Assembly (NCBI RefSeq): GCF_023370075.1
Contig: NZ_CP097151.1
Coordinates: 124,001-188,000, forward strand
DNA: 64,000 nt
Direction: 5' to 3'
Source: Deinococcus sp. QL22
Lineage (GTDB): Bacteria; Deinococcota; Deinococci; Deinococcales; Deinococcaceae
Shown: piece by piece, positions 36,563-45,416 of the stretch
Numbering within the stretch: position 1 is the stretch's first letter
Layout of the letters: every line of letters begins with the position of its first letter
Program-made: the position numbers and the translations under genes
Notes under the pieces: model-generated
Told to the model about the DNA's origin: nothing
The model's input: the letters and a program-made list of their open reading frames with translations, nothing else
Databases searched by the model: none

Positions 36563-37333
36563 ATGAACGACTCCCTGTTCGTCCCTGCTGGTTCCATCGT
36601 GCGGCGCATCTGGGGAGATGCGGATCTCGTGCTCCTTGTCTTCGCGGGGGCTGCGTCCGAGTTCGCGCTCAACCGTGCAGTCGACTGGCTGTTCTTCACC
36701 GGGAAAATTCCTCAGGATCCCCTGGGGCGGCTGTTCTCTACCGCAGCCTACGCCCAGCAGATCGTGATGGCCGATCAGGCGGGAGCGGAGCGAACCCTGG
36801 CACGGATCAGGGCGGCGCATGGGGCCGTTGAGGGAGCACGGGGGGCGCGTATTCCCGACTGGGCCCACCGGGACGTGCTGTACCTGTTGGTGGCCTACTC
36901 GGAAGCAGCTTACGAAACGCTCCACCCTCCGCTGACCCTGCTGGAGCGTGAGGAATTGTGGAGCGTGTTCCGGCGCGTAGGCCTTGGCCTGGGCATTCCA
37001 GAGTTGCCGGTCAATTACGCCGGGTGGCAGGAGGATCGCGAGCGGCACCTGCAGAGGGATCTGGCTTGTGGGGCGCACACCAGGGCCCTGTACGCCGCTT
37101 ACCGCCAGCATCTCGGCCCCTGGCGCTACCTCCTGCTGCGGCAGGTGCAGGGGGTGCTGGTGCCTGGGCACGTCCGCGCCCTGCTCGGCCTTCCCAAGAC
37201 GCCCTGGCTGCGGGGTCTCCTCCCCCTCTATCCCCTCGCCACGCGGCTTGGACTCCGCGCGACCCTCCGGCGAACCCTCATCCCCCCCGCCCACCTTGCC
37301 TCCGTTCAAAACCTCGACCTGGCCTCGCCATAA
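36563..37333 (+). CDS. Oxygenase MpaB family protein (DUF2236)
   Basis: 256 residues from ATG; an in-frame GTG at 36536 would add nine. The DUF2236 signature is clear: SIVRRIWGDADLVLLVFAGAASEFALNRAVD, FSTAAYAQQIVMAD, IRAAHGAVEG and WAHRDVLYLLVAYSEA. Family members include the latex-clearing protein and fungal MpaB, haem or iron oxygenases; many bacterial ones are uncharacterised. Histidines expected for cofactor binding occur in RIRAAHGAV and DWAHRDVL. No neighbour points to a pathway. It is a stand-alone gene. Confidence 0.8.
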   Translation: MNDSLFVPAGSIVRRIWGDADLVLLVFAGAASEFALNRAVDWLFFTGKIPQDPLGRLFSTAAYAQQIVMADQAGAERTLARIRAAHGAVEGARGARIPDWAHRDVLYLLVAYSEAAYETLHPPLTLLEREELWSVFRRVGLGLGIPELPVNYAGWQEDRERHLQRDLACGAHTRALYAAYRQHLGPWRYLLLRQVQGVLVPGHVRALLGLPKTPWLRGLLPLYPLATRLGLRATLRRTLIPPAHLASVQNLDLASP

Positions 37334-37700
37334 CCGCCGAATCTGCGACTCAGTCGCTGAAAACGGTCGAGAATCTAGGCTAGGAAGGCATCTCGGCCTG
37401 CCTGATCGGAAGTCGAAGCTGCCTCCGCCCTTTCTCTGTTATGGCGAGATCAGCGTGCTCTGCTCTGCCTCCTCGACCATGTTTGACCGGGAGGTCGAGA
37501 CACTGGTTAGCGTGAGTGCCGCCACGGCCAGCGCCACCTTTACCCTGGCCTGCCGGGATCGGGCGACCTTCGACAGCCGCGTCTGGAGTGGCGTGACTGA
37601 GCAGGATGTCGTTGACTGTTCCCACTGGCATCAATCAGACGCCACATGCTGCGCTCCGAACGGCTGAGCGTACTGGACGGTTGATCAGGAAGGAGCCAGT
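37334..37700. other. Intergenic stretch without a recognised gene
   Basis: About 370 bases with only short frames that match nothing I know. Some local inverted repeats exist (around CTCGACC and GGTCGAG near 37475), but no convincing terminator or RNA. Confidence 0.35.
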
Positions 37701-37904
37701 ATGGCCGAGGCGACCCCCACGCCCGAAGGCCAATCACTTTACACCATAGCCGCGAGCGCTGATTCAACCGCCCTTGCTGGCCCGAATTTTAAGTTTTTCA
37801 GTATGCCATCAACAGAAAGTGCTGGACGGCGCCACACTGTGGGCACTCCAGACCGTTCACCTATCATGCTCAGAAATCCACAACCACCACGGCAGAAAAG
37901 TTGA
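37701..37904 (+). CDS. Possible small protein, 67 residues
   Basis: ATG with a very good AAGGAG site 6 bases ahead, starting MAEATPTPEGQSLYTIAASAD. The later part (RNPQPPRQKS) is proline- and arginine-rich and looks less like a real protein, so this may be the broken start of a former gene. It is unrelated to anything I recognise. Confidence 0.3.
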   Translation: MAEATPTPEGQSLYTIAASADSTALAGPNFKFFSMPSTESAGRRHTVGTPDRSPIMLRNPQPPRQKS

Positions 37905-37930
37905 CAGAAGCAGTGTCAATCGCGTATTAT
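37901..37930 (+). promoter_or_regulatory. Strong sigma-70-type promoter with palindromic operator
   Basis: TTGACA (37901-37906), an 18-base spacer and TATTAT (37925-37930). The -35 box is also the left arm of the inverted repeat TTGACA-GAAGCAG-TGTCAA, so a dimeric regulator could block it. The next convincing gene starts 425 bases downstream, leaving a long leader or a separate RNA. Confidence 0.5.
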
Positions 37931-38315
37931 TAGGATCCTGCGCGGTCGACTCCGCTGCACAAGTCAACGAATCTCCCTTGCGATGCACGTCTTCGTAAGC
38001 TCGAATGTCCACCCTTATCTTCGTAGCGTCTGCAGAAATTGACTGTAGACCGTGGCCTGACTGGCCAGACAGCGCTCTCCAGTGTACGGCGACCGCGCCC
38101 TGAGATCGCACGCTTTGTTTTTGAGTTGTTGAGGACGTCAGGACTGTTGCGGCTCTTTTGTTCTCCTGGCCGCCTTTCCCGTCACGTCGCGCCTTGCCAC
38201 CTCCGGCCTGCCAGGTTTAGATCCTCGGTTGGGCAGAGCAGCGGCAGACGTCGAACCAGAACACGAGACAGAACGGCACTCCGCTGTTCTTTTAGCACAC
38301 TGTCTTTTCACCTGC

Positions 38316-38342
38316 CTGAGGGGTAACTCCTCAGTCCATTTT
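38316..38342 (+). terminator. Small hairpin before the 38356 gene
   Basis: CTGAGG-GGTAACT-CCTCAG followed by TCCATTTT, 14 bases before the ATG. It could terminate an RNA begun at 37930 or occlude the ribosome site of the following gene. Confidence 0.4.
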
Positions 38343-38355
38343 ACAAGGATCACCG

Positions 38356-38733
38356 ATGACCCACATGCCATATCCGTCAGAGATGTCTGCTGATGTGCAT
38401 GCCGTGGTGACAGCCGCCCAGGAACTCCGTGCTGCAAAACAATTCTTGCAAAGCGGACATCTCATCAAGGGTGTCCAGAGGCACGAACGCGCCAAACGAG
38501 AGCTGTACCAGGCAAGCCATACCCTCATGACCAGCGGTGCTGATCAATCGGGATTTCAGAACCTCAAGCAGGCCGAACCCTTCACTACATTCCTCCAGGC
38601 CCTCGTTGACTTCCGCGGCGCCTACGAACAACGCCGCGCAAACAGCACGGACAGTCAGGCCGCAAGCGCCCTGGTGAACGCCATAAAAAACGTGATTAGC
38701 GAACTAGATCACGTCGAGGGAAGTCTGAATTGA
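38356..38733 (+). CDS. Small helical protein of unknown function next to a sigma factor
   Basis: 125 residues, no recognised family. The start has AAGGA upstream. Predicted almost entirely helical with heptad-like stretches ([42 protein letters not shown], then [20 protein letters not shown]). No signal peptide, membrane segment or cysteine. It ends about 100 bases before the sigma-factor start, same strand, so the two may be co-transcribed. A role as sigma regulator is conceivable but without direct support. Confidence 0.65.
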   Translation: MTHMPYPSEMSADVHAVVTAAQELRAAKQFLQSGHLIKGVQRHERAKRELYQASHTLMTSGADQSGFQNLKQAEPFTTFLQALVDFRGAYEQRRANSTDSQAASALVNAIKNVISELDHVEGSLN

Positions 38734-38831
38734 CCCCCGGGAAGCGGCTGCACCACTCGTGTGCTTCCCAGCGGCCTCCCACTGACACCCACCTCTCGCC
38801 CTGTTCCGGCGGCCAGCGCCGCCTGGGCACC

Positions 38832-40055
38832 ATGGAGACGATCATTACCATGCCAGCAGAATCCAAATCCACACTGAATTCCTCCACGCTCATTCCCAAG
38901 CGCGCACGCGCACCCCGGCAGGCCCGAACCACAATCCCCAAGTCTGCTGCCCACGAACCCGCCACCGAAGTAGAACTCGGTCAGCCTGCAGAGTTCACCG
39001 CACTGGATCAGTTGGCCGCTCCCGTTGACCCGGACGTGCTGGACGATGACCTGAATCTGGAAGTGGATCTGGATCCAGCTCCAGTTGGCGCCAGTCAGGA
39101 GGCTGAGGAACTGGAAATTCAGATCAGCGCGGACGCCTACCAGGGTGATTCGCTCCGGCAGTACCTGCACGAGATTGGACAGATCGAACTGCTCAGCGCA
39201 GTGGAAGAACTGGATCTCGCGCGCCGGTACGAGGAGGGCGAAACGGCCCGCACTGAATTGGAGAGCAACCCGGATCTTGACGACCGCCACCGCCGGCACC
39301 TGCATCGGCTGGTCGAGGACAGTGAGGCGGCCAAGAAAGCCCTGATTGAGGCGAACCTCCGTCTGGTGGTCAGTATTGCCAAGAAGTATGCCAACCGTGG
39401 ACTGAACCTTCTGGACCTGATTCAGGAAGGCAACCAGGGCCTGATTCGCGCGGTCGAGAAGTTCGAATACCGCCGGGGCTACAAGTTCTCAACCTACGGG
39501 ACTTGGTGGATCCGTCAGGCCCTGACGCGCGCCATCGCAGACAAGTCACGTACCATCCGCGTTCCTGTCCACATGGTGGAGACCATCAACAAGCTCAGCC
39601 GCGTCAGCAGCCAGCTGGAGATGGAACTCTCACGTGAACCTCTTGCGGAGGAGATGGCCGAAGCGATGGGGTCGGATTGGGACGCCGAAAAGGTGACGGA
39701 TACGCAGAAGGTAGGCCATGAGCCGATCTCTCTGGAAACACCCATCGGGGATGAGGGCGACAGCTTCTACGGTGATTTCCTTCCGGACGAGCGCTTCGGC
39801 TCGCCCGTGCAAAACGCCAGCCAGACGATCCTGAGCGAGGCGCTGGAACGCGCACTGAACTCGCTGGGTGAACGTGAAGCGCTCGTCCTGAAGCTGCGCA
39901 ACGGTTTCGTGGACGGCCACGAACATACGCTTGAAGAAGTGGGCCAGCTTCTGGGCGTCACACGTGAGCGCGTGCGCCAGATTGAAAGCAAGGCGCTGCG
40001 TAAACTTAAGTACGGCGAGAGCCTGAACGCCGGCCTACGCGATTTTCTGGACTAA
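38832..40055 (+). CDS. RNA polymerase sigma factor, RpoD/SigA type
   Basis: Sigma-70 of 407 residues. Region 1.2 is [33 protein letters not shown], region 2 is [71 protein letters not shown], and region 4 carries [30 protein letters not shown]. The acidic, low-complexity N-terminus is normal in Deinococcus. It lacks the ribosome-site strength of a housekeeping gene; ATG at 38850 is an alternative start. Substitutions such as TYGTWW for TYATWW and its place among mobile elements suggest a second, accessory RpoD paralog rather than the main one. A clear terminator follows. Confidence 0.9.
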   Translation: METIITMPAESKSTLNSSTLIPKRARAPRQARTTIPKSAAHEPATEVELGQPAEFTALDQLAAPVDPDVLDDDLNLEVDLDPAPVGASQEAEELEIQISADAYQGDSLRQYLHEIGQIELLSAVEELDLARRYEEGETARTELESNPDLDDRHRRHLHRLVEDSEAAKKALIEANLRLVVSIAKKYANRGLNLLDLIQEGNQGLIRAVEKFEYRRGYKFSTYGTWWIRQALTRAIADKSRTIRVPVHMVETINKLSRVSSQLEMELSREPLAEEMAEAMGSDWDAEKVTDTQKVGHEPISLETPIGDEGDSFYGDFLPDERFGSPVQNASQTILSEALERALNSLGEREALVLKLRNGFVDGHEHTLEEVGQLLGVTRERVRQIESKALRKLKYGESLNAGLRDFLD

Positions 40056-40091
40056 AGCGCCTGCCTGACCCTGGCTCTACCTTGGCCTGAA

Positions 40092-40117
40092 ACAGCCCTC
40101 CTGCATGGGAGGGCTGT
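40092..40117 (+). terminator. Rho-independent-type terminator after the sigma gene
   Basis: Perfect 10-bp stem ACAGCCCTCC / GGAGGGCTGT with 6-base loop, 37 bases after the stop codon, followed by TGTGCT. The T-tract is weak, but stem quality is high. Confidence 0.75.
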
Positions 40118-40118
40118 T

Positions 40119-40478
40119 GTGCTGATCTAGGGAATTGAACTTCATAGATCGGCACTTCTGCCGCCAGTGCCCAGCCGAATCGCGGTCGGGGCAGGTCAGG
40201 CCGCGTCCACTTCAGCCCGGGTCGAGGGTTCAAGGTAATGACGCATGGTTCTGGCAACTTTGTGTGTTGAGCCAAGCCGTGGGAAGCTTGGTTCGTCACT
40301 CCCACTCGAGCCGACAAGCCTGCTGGCAACTTTGGTCATCCAAGACCGTGAGTTAAATCCTGGCCGGCTCGAGGCCCTTTCGATCAGGCGCAACAGTATT
40401 CGAGGCGTACGAGCCTGCACACAAAATTCCGCCGACCGGATCCGGGTAGTGACCCGCTTTTCCTTTCTGGGGGGTTGT
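40119..40478 (+). ncRNA. Candidate bridge RNA region of the IS110 element
   Basis: About 360 non-coding bases precede the IS110 recombinase gene, the place where IS110-group elements encode their bridge RNA. It begins with an 11-bp stem (40119-40129 with 40145-40155, one G-T pair) and holds a 12-base direct repeat CTGGCAACTTTG at 40251-40262 and 40323-40334. Several further local stems are possible. The exact RNA ends, element ends and loop guides cannot be read by eye. The left end of the element lies somewhere in this interval. Confidence 0.4.
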
Positions 40479-41492
40479 ATGTTTGTTTTGGGTCTTGACG
40501 TCGGTAAAAGCGAGCTGTACGCCCGTCTTCTCCAGATTCCTGAACCGGGGAAGTTTGTCCCTTTGGGAACGGGGAAAAGTGTTCCCAACACTGCCAAAGG
40601 GCATGAACAACTTCTCGCATGGATGAGGAAGTCTGGTGCGGGTGGAGAAGGGACTTCAGTCGTGATGGAATCCACGAGTGTGTATTGGGAGCGGGTCGCC
40701 ATGACCTTGTACGAAGCAGGGTGTCGTATCAGTGTTGTCAATGCAGCACAAATCAAATTTTTTGCAAAGAGCACGTTGCGAAGAGGAAAAACTGACAAGC
40801 TGGATGCAGACTTGATCGGTAGGTTTGGAGCGGTGATGCATCCAGCACGCTGGATGCCCCCTGCAGCAGACCTAGTCGAACTCCGTGCCCTGCTGCATGC
40901 TCGGGACAATATTGTCGAGCTCTCGACGGTCGAGGCGGGCCGTCATCACGCCATGGATCACCGGTATCAACCCTCTTCCAAAGCACTCGGCTTTTGTGAA
41001 GCACGTCAAGCACTCCTCGCTCAGCAACTGGTTGAAGTGAACGAGGCGATCAACGCGCTGGTTCTCACGTCGGTCCGTCTTCAAACGGACGTGACGTTAC
41101 TGCGTTCCATTCCTGGGATTGGTTCATTGACTGCGGCAGTACTGCTCGTGGAGACGATGCATCTGAGCCAGATGGAAAGCTCGAACCAGTGGGCAGCATA
41201 TGCAGGCCTTTCCCCCGTTCCAAGACAGTCGGGCAACTTCACCGGCCGAACGCACATCTCAAAAATAGGAAACGCACGTCTCAGACGTGCATTTTATCTC
41301 TGTGCGCTGACAGCCTCTCGAATGAAAAATGGGTTTGGGAACTTCTACCGACATCTGACATCACAAGGCAAACCTAAAAAGGTCGCCCTCATTGCCCTAG
41401 CTCGTAAGTTGCTCCGAGTCGCCTTTGCGGTTCTGAAGTCGGGCCAAAAGTTTAATCCGGATTACCAACGTCCCTCGCCTATGGCCGCTTGA
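40479..41492 (+). CDS. IS110-family transposase (DEDD recombinase)
   Basis: 337 residues from the ATG preceded by GGGGGG. The N-terminal RuvC-like domain shows the DEDD residues: D in VLGLDVGKSE, E in VVMESTSVYWERV, and two D in GKTDKLDADLIGRF. The C-terminal Tnp domain has SIPGIGSLTAAVLLVE and the serine motif YAGLSPVPRQSGNFTGRTHISKIGNARLRRAFYLCA. It cuts and rejoins DNA using a bridge RNA as guide in characterised members. The gene is full length with all catalytic residues, so the element may be active. A long non-coding leader precedes it. Confidence 0.92.
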   Translation: MFVLGLDVGKSELYARLLQIPEPGKFVPLGTGKSVPNTAKGHEQLLAWMRKSGAGGEGTSVVMESTSVYWERVAMTLYEAGCRISVVNAAQIKFFAKSTLRRGKTDKLDADLIGRFGAVMHPARWMPPAADLVELRALLHARDNIVELSTVEAGRHHAMDHRYQPSSKALGFCEARQALLAQQLVEVNEAINALVLTSVRLQTDVTLLRSIPGIGSLTAAVLLVETMHLSQMESSNQWAAYAGLSPVPRQSGNFTGRTHISKIGNARLRRAFYLCALTASRMKNGFGNFYRHLTSQGKPKKVALIALARKLLRVAFAVLKSGQKFNPDYQRPSPMAA

Positions 41493-41545
41493 CGTTCCTG
41501 AACCAACACAGTATTTAATATTGAGCAGGCCAAATCTAGCCAGTG

Positions 41546-41566
41546 GCGGTCTGAAGTTCAGACCGC
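41546..41566. repeat. Hairpin spanning the stop codon of an IS6 transposase fragment
   Basis: GCGGTCTGAA-G-TTCAGACCGC, perfect 10-bp arms with one central base. The stop of the leftward IS6 fragment (41558) falls inside. A related hairpin with the same CTGAA/TTCAG core spans the stop of the second IS6 copy at 41870. Confidence 0.6.
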
Positions 41567-41812
41567 TGCATCAACGGCGTGTTGCCAAGCCAGGTGGGCC
41601 TTGGACTGATTCGATCTTCGATTGAGCGCGGGGACAGTGGTGCGGGTGGGCTGGTGGAGAGTTGAAACGCGGGCATGTCTGGCCAAGAATTCCTGTGCTC
41701 GTCGAGGTTTCCTGAAGCCTAATTGACTTCGCTCCTGTTCCCGGGGAGGCCGATGGGATTGCCAGGTCAAGGTATGGCAGCGCGCCGTTGAGATGACCTG
41801 GATGTGCTCCAC
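41558..41812 (-). pseudogene. C-terminal fragment of an IS6-family transposase
   Basis: Only the last 85 residues remain: VEHIQVISTARCHTLTWQSHRPPREQERSQLGFRKPRRAQEFLARHARVSTLHQPTRTT. The catalytic glutamate of the usual EQSHRPTRR block is changed (WQSHRPPRE), so it is dead. It aligns with the end of the neighbouring copy at 41887-42597. Two related IS6 elements inserted side by side and decayed. Confidence 0.75.
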
Positions 41813-41869
41813 AGCGTGGAGTACGGGAAAGGTTGTGTGGCCTTCACTTGACCTGTGGCAGACGGAGGG

Positions 41870-41900
41870 CAGGGGTGGCCTGAACTTCAGGCCACCCCTG
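41870..41900. repeat. Long hairpin spanning the stop codon of the second IS6 transposase
   Basis: CAGGGGTGGCCTGAA-C-TTCAGGCCACCCCTG, perfect 15-bp arms with one central base. The transposase stop (41887-41889) is in the right arm. It is probably a terminator or part of the element end, with a matching structure at 41546. Confidence 0.7.
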
Positions 41901-42597
41901 CTGAGAGCATTGACCACGTTGGGAACGCGTGCTGTTGATGGCTTCGTCTGTGGGTCGCGGCAACGCCCCTTCGGGTGTGGTGATGAGGGTTTGCCACTCG
42001 GGCGTGCAGCTTCAACACCTCCTGCGCGCGTTTCTTCCGCCCCATCCCCTGTTGACCTCGCTCTTGGCGCCGTGTGGGACGGTGTGATTGTTCAACCAAG
42101 TTGTTGCCGCGTGCCAGGGAGATCACCTGTTGGTGGTCGACGCCCAACAGACTTGGGCGCGCTCGAATCGCCGCCCCATAACTGCGCAACTGATTGTTGT
42201 GAATGACCTCTGGGACGTCATATTCACCCAAGAGCTGAGTCAGAAAGGTTTTTGCGGCATCAGTATCGCGATGCCGCCCAAGCAAGATGCCCTGCACGAA
42301 GCCGTGCTTGTCCACGGCCCTCCAGAGCCAGTGTCGGACGCCATCGACACTCGTACCCACCTCAATCAGATGCCACCGGGTCCCCCGCCGGGGGACCCGG
42401 TGGCGCAGGGCTTCCGTGAAGAGGGAGCCGAATGGAAGGCACCACTCGCGGAGCGGCTCGTGACTGACCCCGATGCCCGGCTGGTGCAACAATTCTTCGA
42501 CGTCCCGGTCGCTGAGTAGGACACGGTGAGAGAGCCAAATCGCGTGCTGGATAATGCTCACCCTGAATCGGTGACGGTACGGTTTGATGTCGGTCAC
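41887..42597 (-). pseudogene. Degenerate IS6-family transposase lacking two catalytic aspartates
   Basis: Full length at 236 residues with a GTG start, and the family layout is intact: SHRVLLSDRDVEELLHQPGIGVSHEPLREWC, then RHWLWRAVDKHGFVQGILLGRHRDTDAAKTF. At the first catalytic position WHLDE is expected but WHLIE is found (I78), and at the second HTDQL is expected but HNNQL is found (N135). E169 (LVEQSHRPTRRQER) remains. The frame is otherwise open, so loss of activity is recent or the protein is kept for another reason. Upstream (42598-42727) no clear inverted repeat could be identified. Confidence 0.8.
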
Positions 42598-42727
42598 GGA
42601 CGGTCAGCGTACCCCTATCCAGTTAAGGCAACACAACCCTCTTGGTTGTTTTCGGGTGTAAAGACGGCGCAAGCGGCAGCGTTGACCCCGTACTGCTTAA
42701 CTGCATGACTTGATTGGGCACAAAGAG

Positions 42728-42762
42728 AGGGAGGAGGCCGAGCAGCTCTGGCCTTCTCCCCT
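42728..42762 (-). terminator. Imperfect hairpin after the orphan sugar-binding protein
   Basis: On the minus strand GGAGAAGGCCAGAGC pairs, with one bulge and one mismatch, with GCTCGGCCTCCTCC, followed by CTCTCTTTGTG. It lies about 30 bases after the stop codon of the 42789 gene. Confidence 0.45.
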
Positions 42763-42788
42763 TGTGCTTGATGTTGCCGGAAGCTGCC

Positions 42789-44054
42789 TTAGCGCGCGGC
42801 GTCCCGCTTGCCATCGGCAACCTGCTTGGCAATGGCGGTCTGGGCCTCGTCCAGAGCAGGCTTAGGATCCTTATCACGCAGGAGCACATCGTCCACGGCC
42901 TTGTTGATCGCCGTTTCATACGAGGGCGCGTACAGTGGCACGGTGTCCACGTAGGTGTATTTCAGGTTGTTGGCCAGCTTGATGAAATTGGGGTTTTTGT
43001 TGCCCAAACGCGCCACCTGATAGCCGGGGAGGTCGTTTTGCTCGGCAGCCCAGACCTTGGCTCCCTCGGTGGTCAGGTATTTGGCAAAAGCAAAAGCCTG
43101 TTTCGGGTATTTGGTGCTGCGGGGAATCTCGACGTTGAAGCCGCCGCCCCATGAACTTGTACCGTCCTGTTTGCCGTCTTCGGTGGGCACCGCCACAAAC
43201 CCGTACTGCAGGTTGGGGGCGTTCACCCGGAGCGTGGTCAGGTAGTTGCCGTTTTTCACTACCATCGGCACCTTGCCCGACATGAACTCGTCCTGTGCGC
43301 CGCCACCAAACGACGCCTTGAAGGCAGCGTAGTTGTTCGCGCCGTACTTGTCAGTCCATTTCTTCATCCAGGCCAGCACTTTCACAGCGCTGGCATTATT
43401 GGCACGCGCTTCTTCGTTGTTCTTATCAAAGAAGGAATCGCCCGCGTTGGTGAGCCAGCCGGCGTAGCCGAAGTCTCCGAAATTAGGGTGGAACCCTATA
43501 CGGGTCCAACGGTTGCCGTCTTTTTTGTCCAGTTTCTGGGCGTAGCTCCAGAGCTCGTCCCATGTTTTCGGTGGCTTGTTGGGATCAAGACCCACTTCCC
43601 GGAAGGCGGCCTTGCTGTAAAACAGCACGCGGGTATCCGTGACAAAAGGTAGGCCGTACTGTTTGCCGTTGTAGGTCGCGGTGCTCCAGAGGTTAGGGTA
43701 GAACCCACTCTTAATGGTGTTTGCGCCTAGCGCATTCAGATCGAGGATCTGATTTTTGGCTGCGCGCTGCTTGGTGGTCCGAATATCCAGCACAACCACA
43801 TCAGGCGCGTTGCCCGCGGCGACTCCAGCAATGGTTTTGGTGATGATCTGATCAAACGGAACGCCCGTGTATTCCACCTGAATGTTGGGATTTCGTTGAT
43901 TCCAGGTGTCGATAATTTTGGTGATCGTGGGGCGACGCTGCTCACTCAGCCAGTGGGCCGAAAACTTCAGGGTGACCTTTTGGGCCAGAGCAGGTGCTGC
44001 AAGCGCGTTGAGCACGACCAACATGCCGGTGACAACGAGGACTTTCCGGTTCAT
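42789..44054 (-). CDS. Sugar ABC transporter substrate-binding protein, family 1 (orphan)
   Basis: 421 residues with signal peptide MNRKVLVVTGMLVVLNALAAPALAQ. Family-1 core includes IIDTWNQRNPNIQVEYTGVPFDQIITKTIAG, APDVVVLDIRTTKQ, QYGLPFVTDTRVLFYSKAAFREVGLDP and GGFNVEIPRSTKYPKQAFAFAKYLTTEGAKVWA. No permease genes accompany it; IS6 remnants lie directly downstream and may have removed them. A good promoter precedes it. Neighbouring serine hydrolase and NagA suggest an amino-sugar ligand, weakly. Its lysine content is higher than that of the binding protein at 11994. Confidence 0.9.
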   Translation of the reverse strand: MNRKVLVVTGMLVVLNALAAPALAQKVTLKFSAHWLSEQRRPTITKIIDTWNQRNPNIQVEYTGVPFDQIITKTIAGVAAGNAPDVVVLDIRTTKQRAAKNQILDLNALGANTIKSGFYPNLWSTATYNGKQYGLPFVTDTRVLFYSKAAFREVGLDPNKPPKTWDELWSYAQKLDKKDGNRWTRIGFHPNFGDFGYAGWLTNAGDSFFDKNNEEARANNASAVKVLAWMKKWTDKYGANNYAAFKASFGGGAQDEFMSGKVPMVVKNGNYLTTLRVNAPNLQYGFVAVPTEDGKQDGTSSWGGGFNVEIPRSTKYPKQAFAFAKYLTTEGAKVWAAEQNDLPGYQVARLGNKNPNFIKLANNLKYTYVDTVPLYAPSYETAINKAVDDVLLRDKDPKPALDEAQTAIAKQVADGKRDAAR

Positions 44055-44105
44055 AACTTGCCTCCTGCGACTCTCGTAGCGACTATTCAGTTCAGTGGTT
44101 CTTTA

Positions 44106-44134
44106 ATAGTATAAAAAAACTCGCCCTCAGTCAA
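44106..44134 (-). promoter_or_regulatory. Promoter of the orphan sugar-binding protein gene
   Basis: Reading leftward: TTGACT (44134-44129), 17-base spacer with a seven-T run, TACTAT (44111-44106), about 50 bases before the ATG at 44054. The spacing is consensus. Confidence 0.55.
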
Positions 44135-44315
44135 GATTTGGGAATAACGCTTTCCTCATCCATTCTTCCCCATTCTTATTGAGGCGGGTTTGCTGTGTGT
44201 AGTGCGGTTTCAATCACAAAGGTGGCTGTGACAACAGCCGTGAGGCCCAGCCGAATGACGTTTTGGCTTTTAAAGTTGACGCAGTGTTCAGCCCACGCCA
44301 TTCTCAAGATAAGAG

Positions 44316-45296
44316 ATGATGCCAGACGTGTTCTCGACCCTCTCCGTCACGGCTCCTGAAGCACTTGGTCTGAATGGCCGTGTGCTTGCAGCGCTTGAGC
44401 GCCGAATTGCCCTCGCTTTTCCGGATGTCACCAGTCTGCTGGTGGCACGGCATGGACAGCTGGCCTTCGAGCGTTACTTTGATGGGAAAGCTGCTGACCC
44501 ACGCGATACCCAGTCCGTCACCAAAAGTATCCTGTCGTTTTTGACGGGAACCTCGCTCCAACGCGGCCTGTTGTCCAGCCTGGAGCAACCCGTTTTGCCT
44601 CTGCTCTCCCGCATTTCGGCCACCATTCAGGATTCGCGTTGGGCAGAGGTTCAGGTGCGCCACCTGCTGACGATGACCTGCGGCTTGCCCTCTGAAATTA
44701 CAGATGCCAGCTATGACGACGCCTGGTTTACCAGTCAGGACCCTGTTCGCTTTGCGCTGGAGTACCCCTTGCTCGACGCGCCTGGCACCACTTTCCGTTA
44801 CTCCAACGCAGGGGTTCACGTGCTGGGTGCCGCCCTAGCCGAAGCGGCGGGACAACCTCTGGCAGCCTTTGCCCAGGAGACGCTGCTCGGCCCGCTGGGG
44901 GTGGTGGCCCCGAATTGGCCTGCTGATCCCTATGGCCGCCCCTTCGCGTCGGGCAGCCTGCACCTGACCTCCCGCGAGATGCTGCGTTTTGGTCAACTGA
45001 CACTTCAGCGCGGCTGGTGGAACGGCACTGAACTCATTCCAGCTGGCTGGATTGAGCAGGCCACCCGGCCTCAGCTGAAGGGATTTGAGTGGATGGAAGG
45101 CCTTCCCGACTACGGACTGCTGTGGTGGGTGACCCACGAAAGCGGCACGGCAGGCTGGTACGCCACAGGCTACGGCGGCCAGTACGTCGCCGTTTTTCCG
45201 GAACACGGTCTCGTTGTCGTCATGACCGGACGGGTGAGCGACCACCCGCCGCACCGCCAGCTTATTCCAGAGCTGTTGGGGACAGTGTTGGGATGA
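44316..45296 (+). CDS. Serine hydrolase of the beta-lactamase family
   Basis: 326 residues, no signal peptide. Catalytic S67-V-T-K70 ([11 protein letters not shown]), Y162-S-N ([19 protein letters not shown]) and a C-terminal [22 protein letters not shown] block are intact. It belongs to the class-C / esterase EstB group, of which many act as esterases or DD-peptidases. It is distinct from the larger hydrolase at 18921. It runs toward NagA, 120 bases away, and may be co-regulated, although an AT-rich palindrome separates them. Confidence 0.87.
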   Translation: MMPDVFSTLSVTAPEALGLNGRVLAALERRIALAFPDVTSLLVARHGQLAFERYFDGKAADPRDTQSVTKSILSFLTGTSLQRGLLSSLEQPVLPLLSRISATIQDSRWAEVQVRHLLTMTCGLPSEITDASYDDAWFTSQDPVRFALEYPLLDAPGTTFRYSNAGVHVLGAALAEAAGQPLAAFAQETLLGPLGVVAPNWPADPYGRPFASGSLHLTSREMLRFGQLTLQRGWWNGTELIPAGWIEQATRPQLKGFEWMEGLPDYGLLWWVTHESGTAGWYATGYGGQYVAVFPEHGLVVVMTGRVSDHPPHRQLIPELLGTVLG

Positions 45297-45321
45297 GGGG
45301 CAGCCCGTCAGGAATCCATAT

Positions 45322-45337
45322 TTTTAAAGCTTTAAAA
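45322..45337. promoter_or_regulatory. 16-bp AT-rich palindrome upstream of nagA
   Basis: TTTTAAAGCTTTAAAA is a perfect palindrome, 80 bases before the nagA start, in an otherwise GC-rich context. It is a plausible operator, with TATTAG (45339-45344) beside it as a possible -10 box. Confidence 0.45.
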
Positions 45338-45416
45338 TATTAGAAAGCCCTCGTCGGTAGGATGACGTGATGAGCGGCCGCAACGTCTGGAGCGCCCACG
45401 CTCAGAGGAGAACCGC

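Noticed and set aside
40245..40478. N-terminal extension of the IS110 recombinase frame by 78 codons
   Set aside because: The family protein starts at FVLGLDVGKSE; upstream translation has no homology and the region is better explained as element non-coding RNA.
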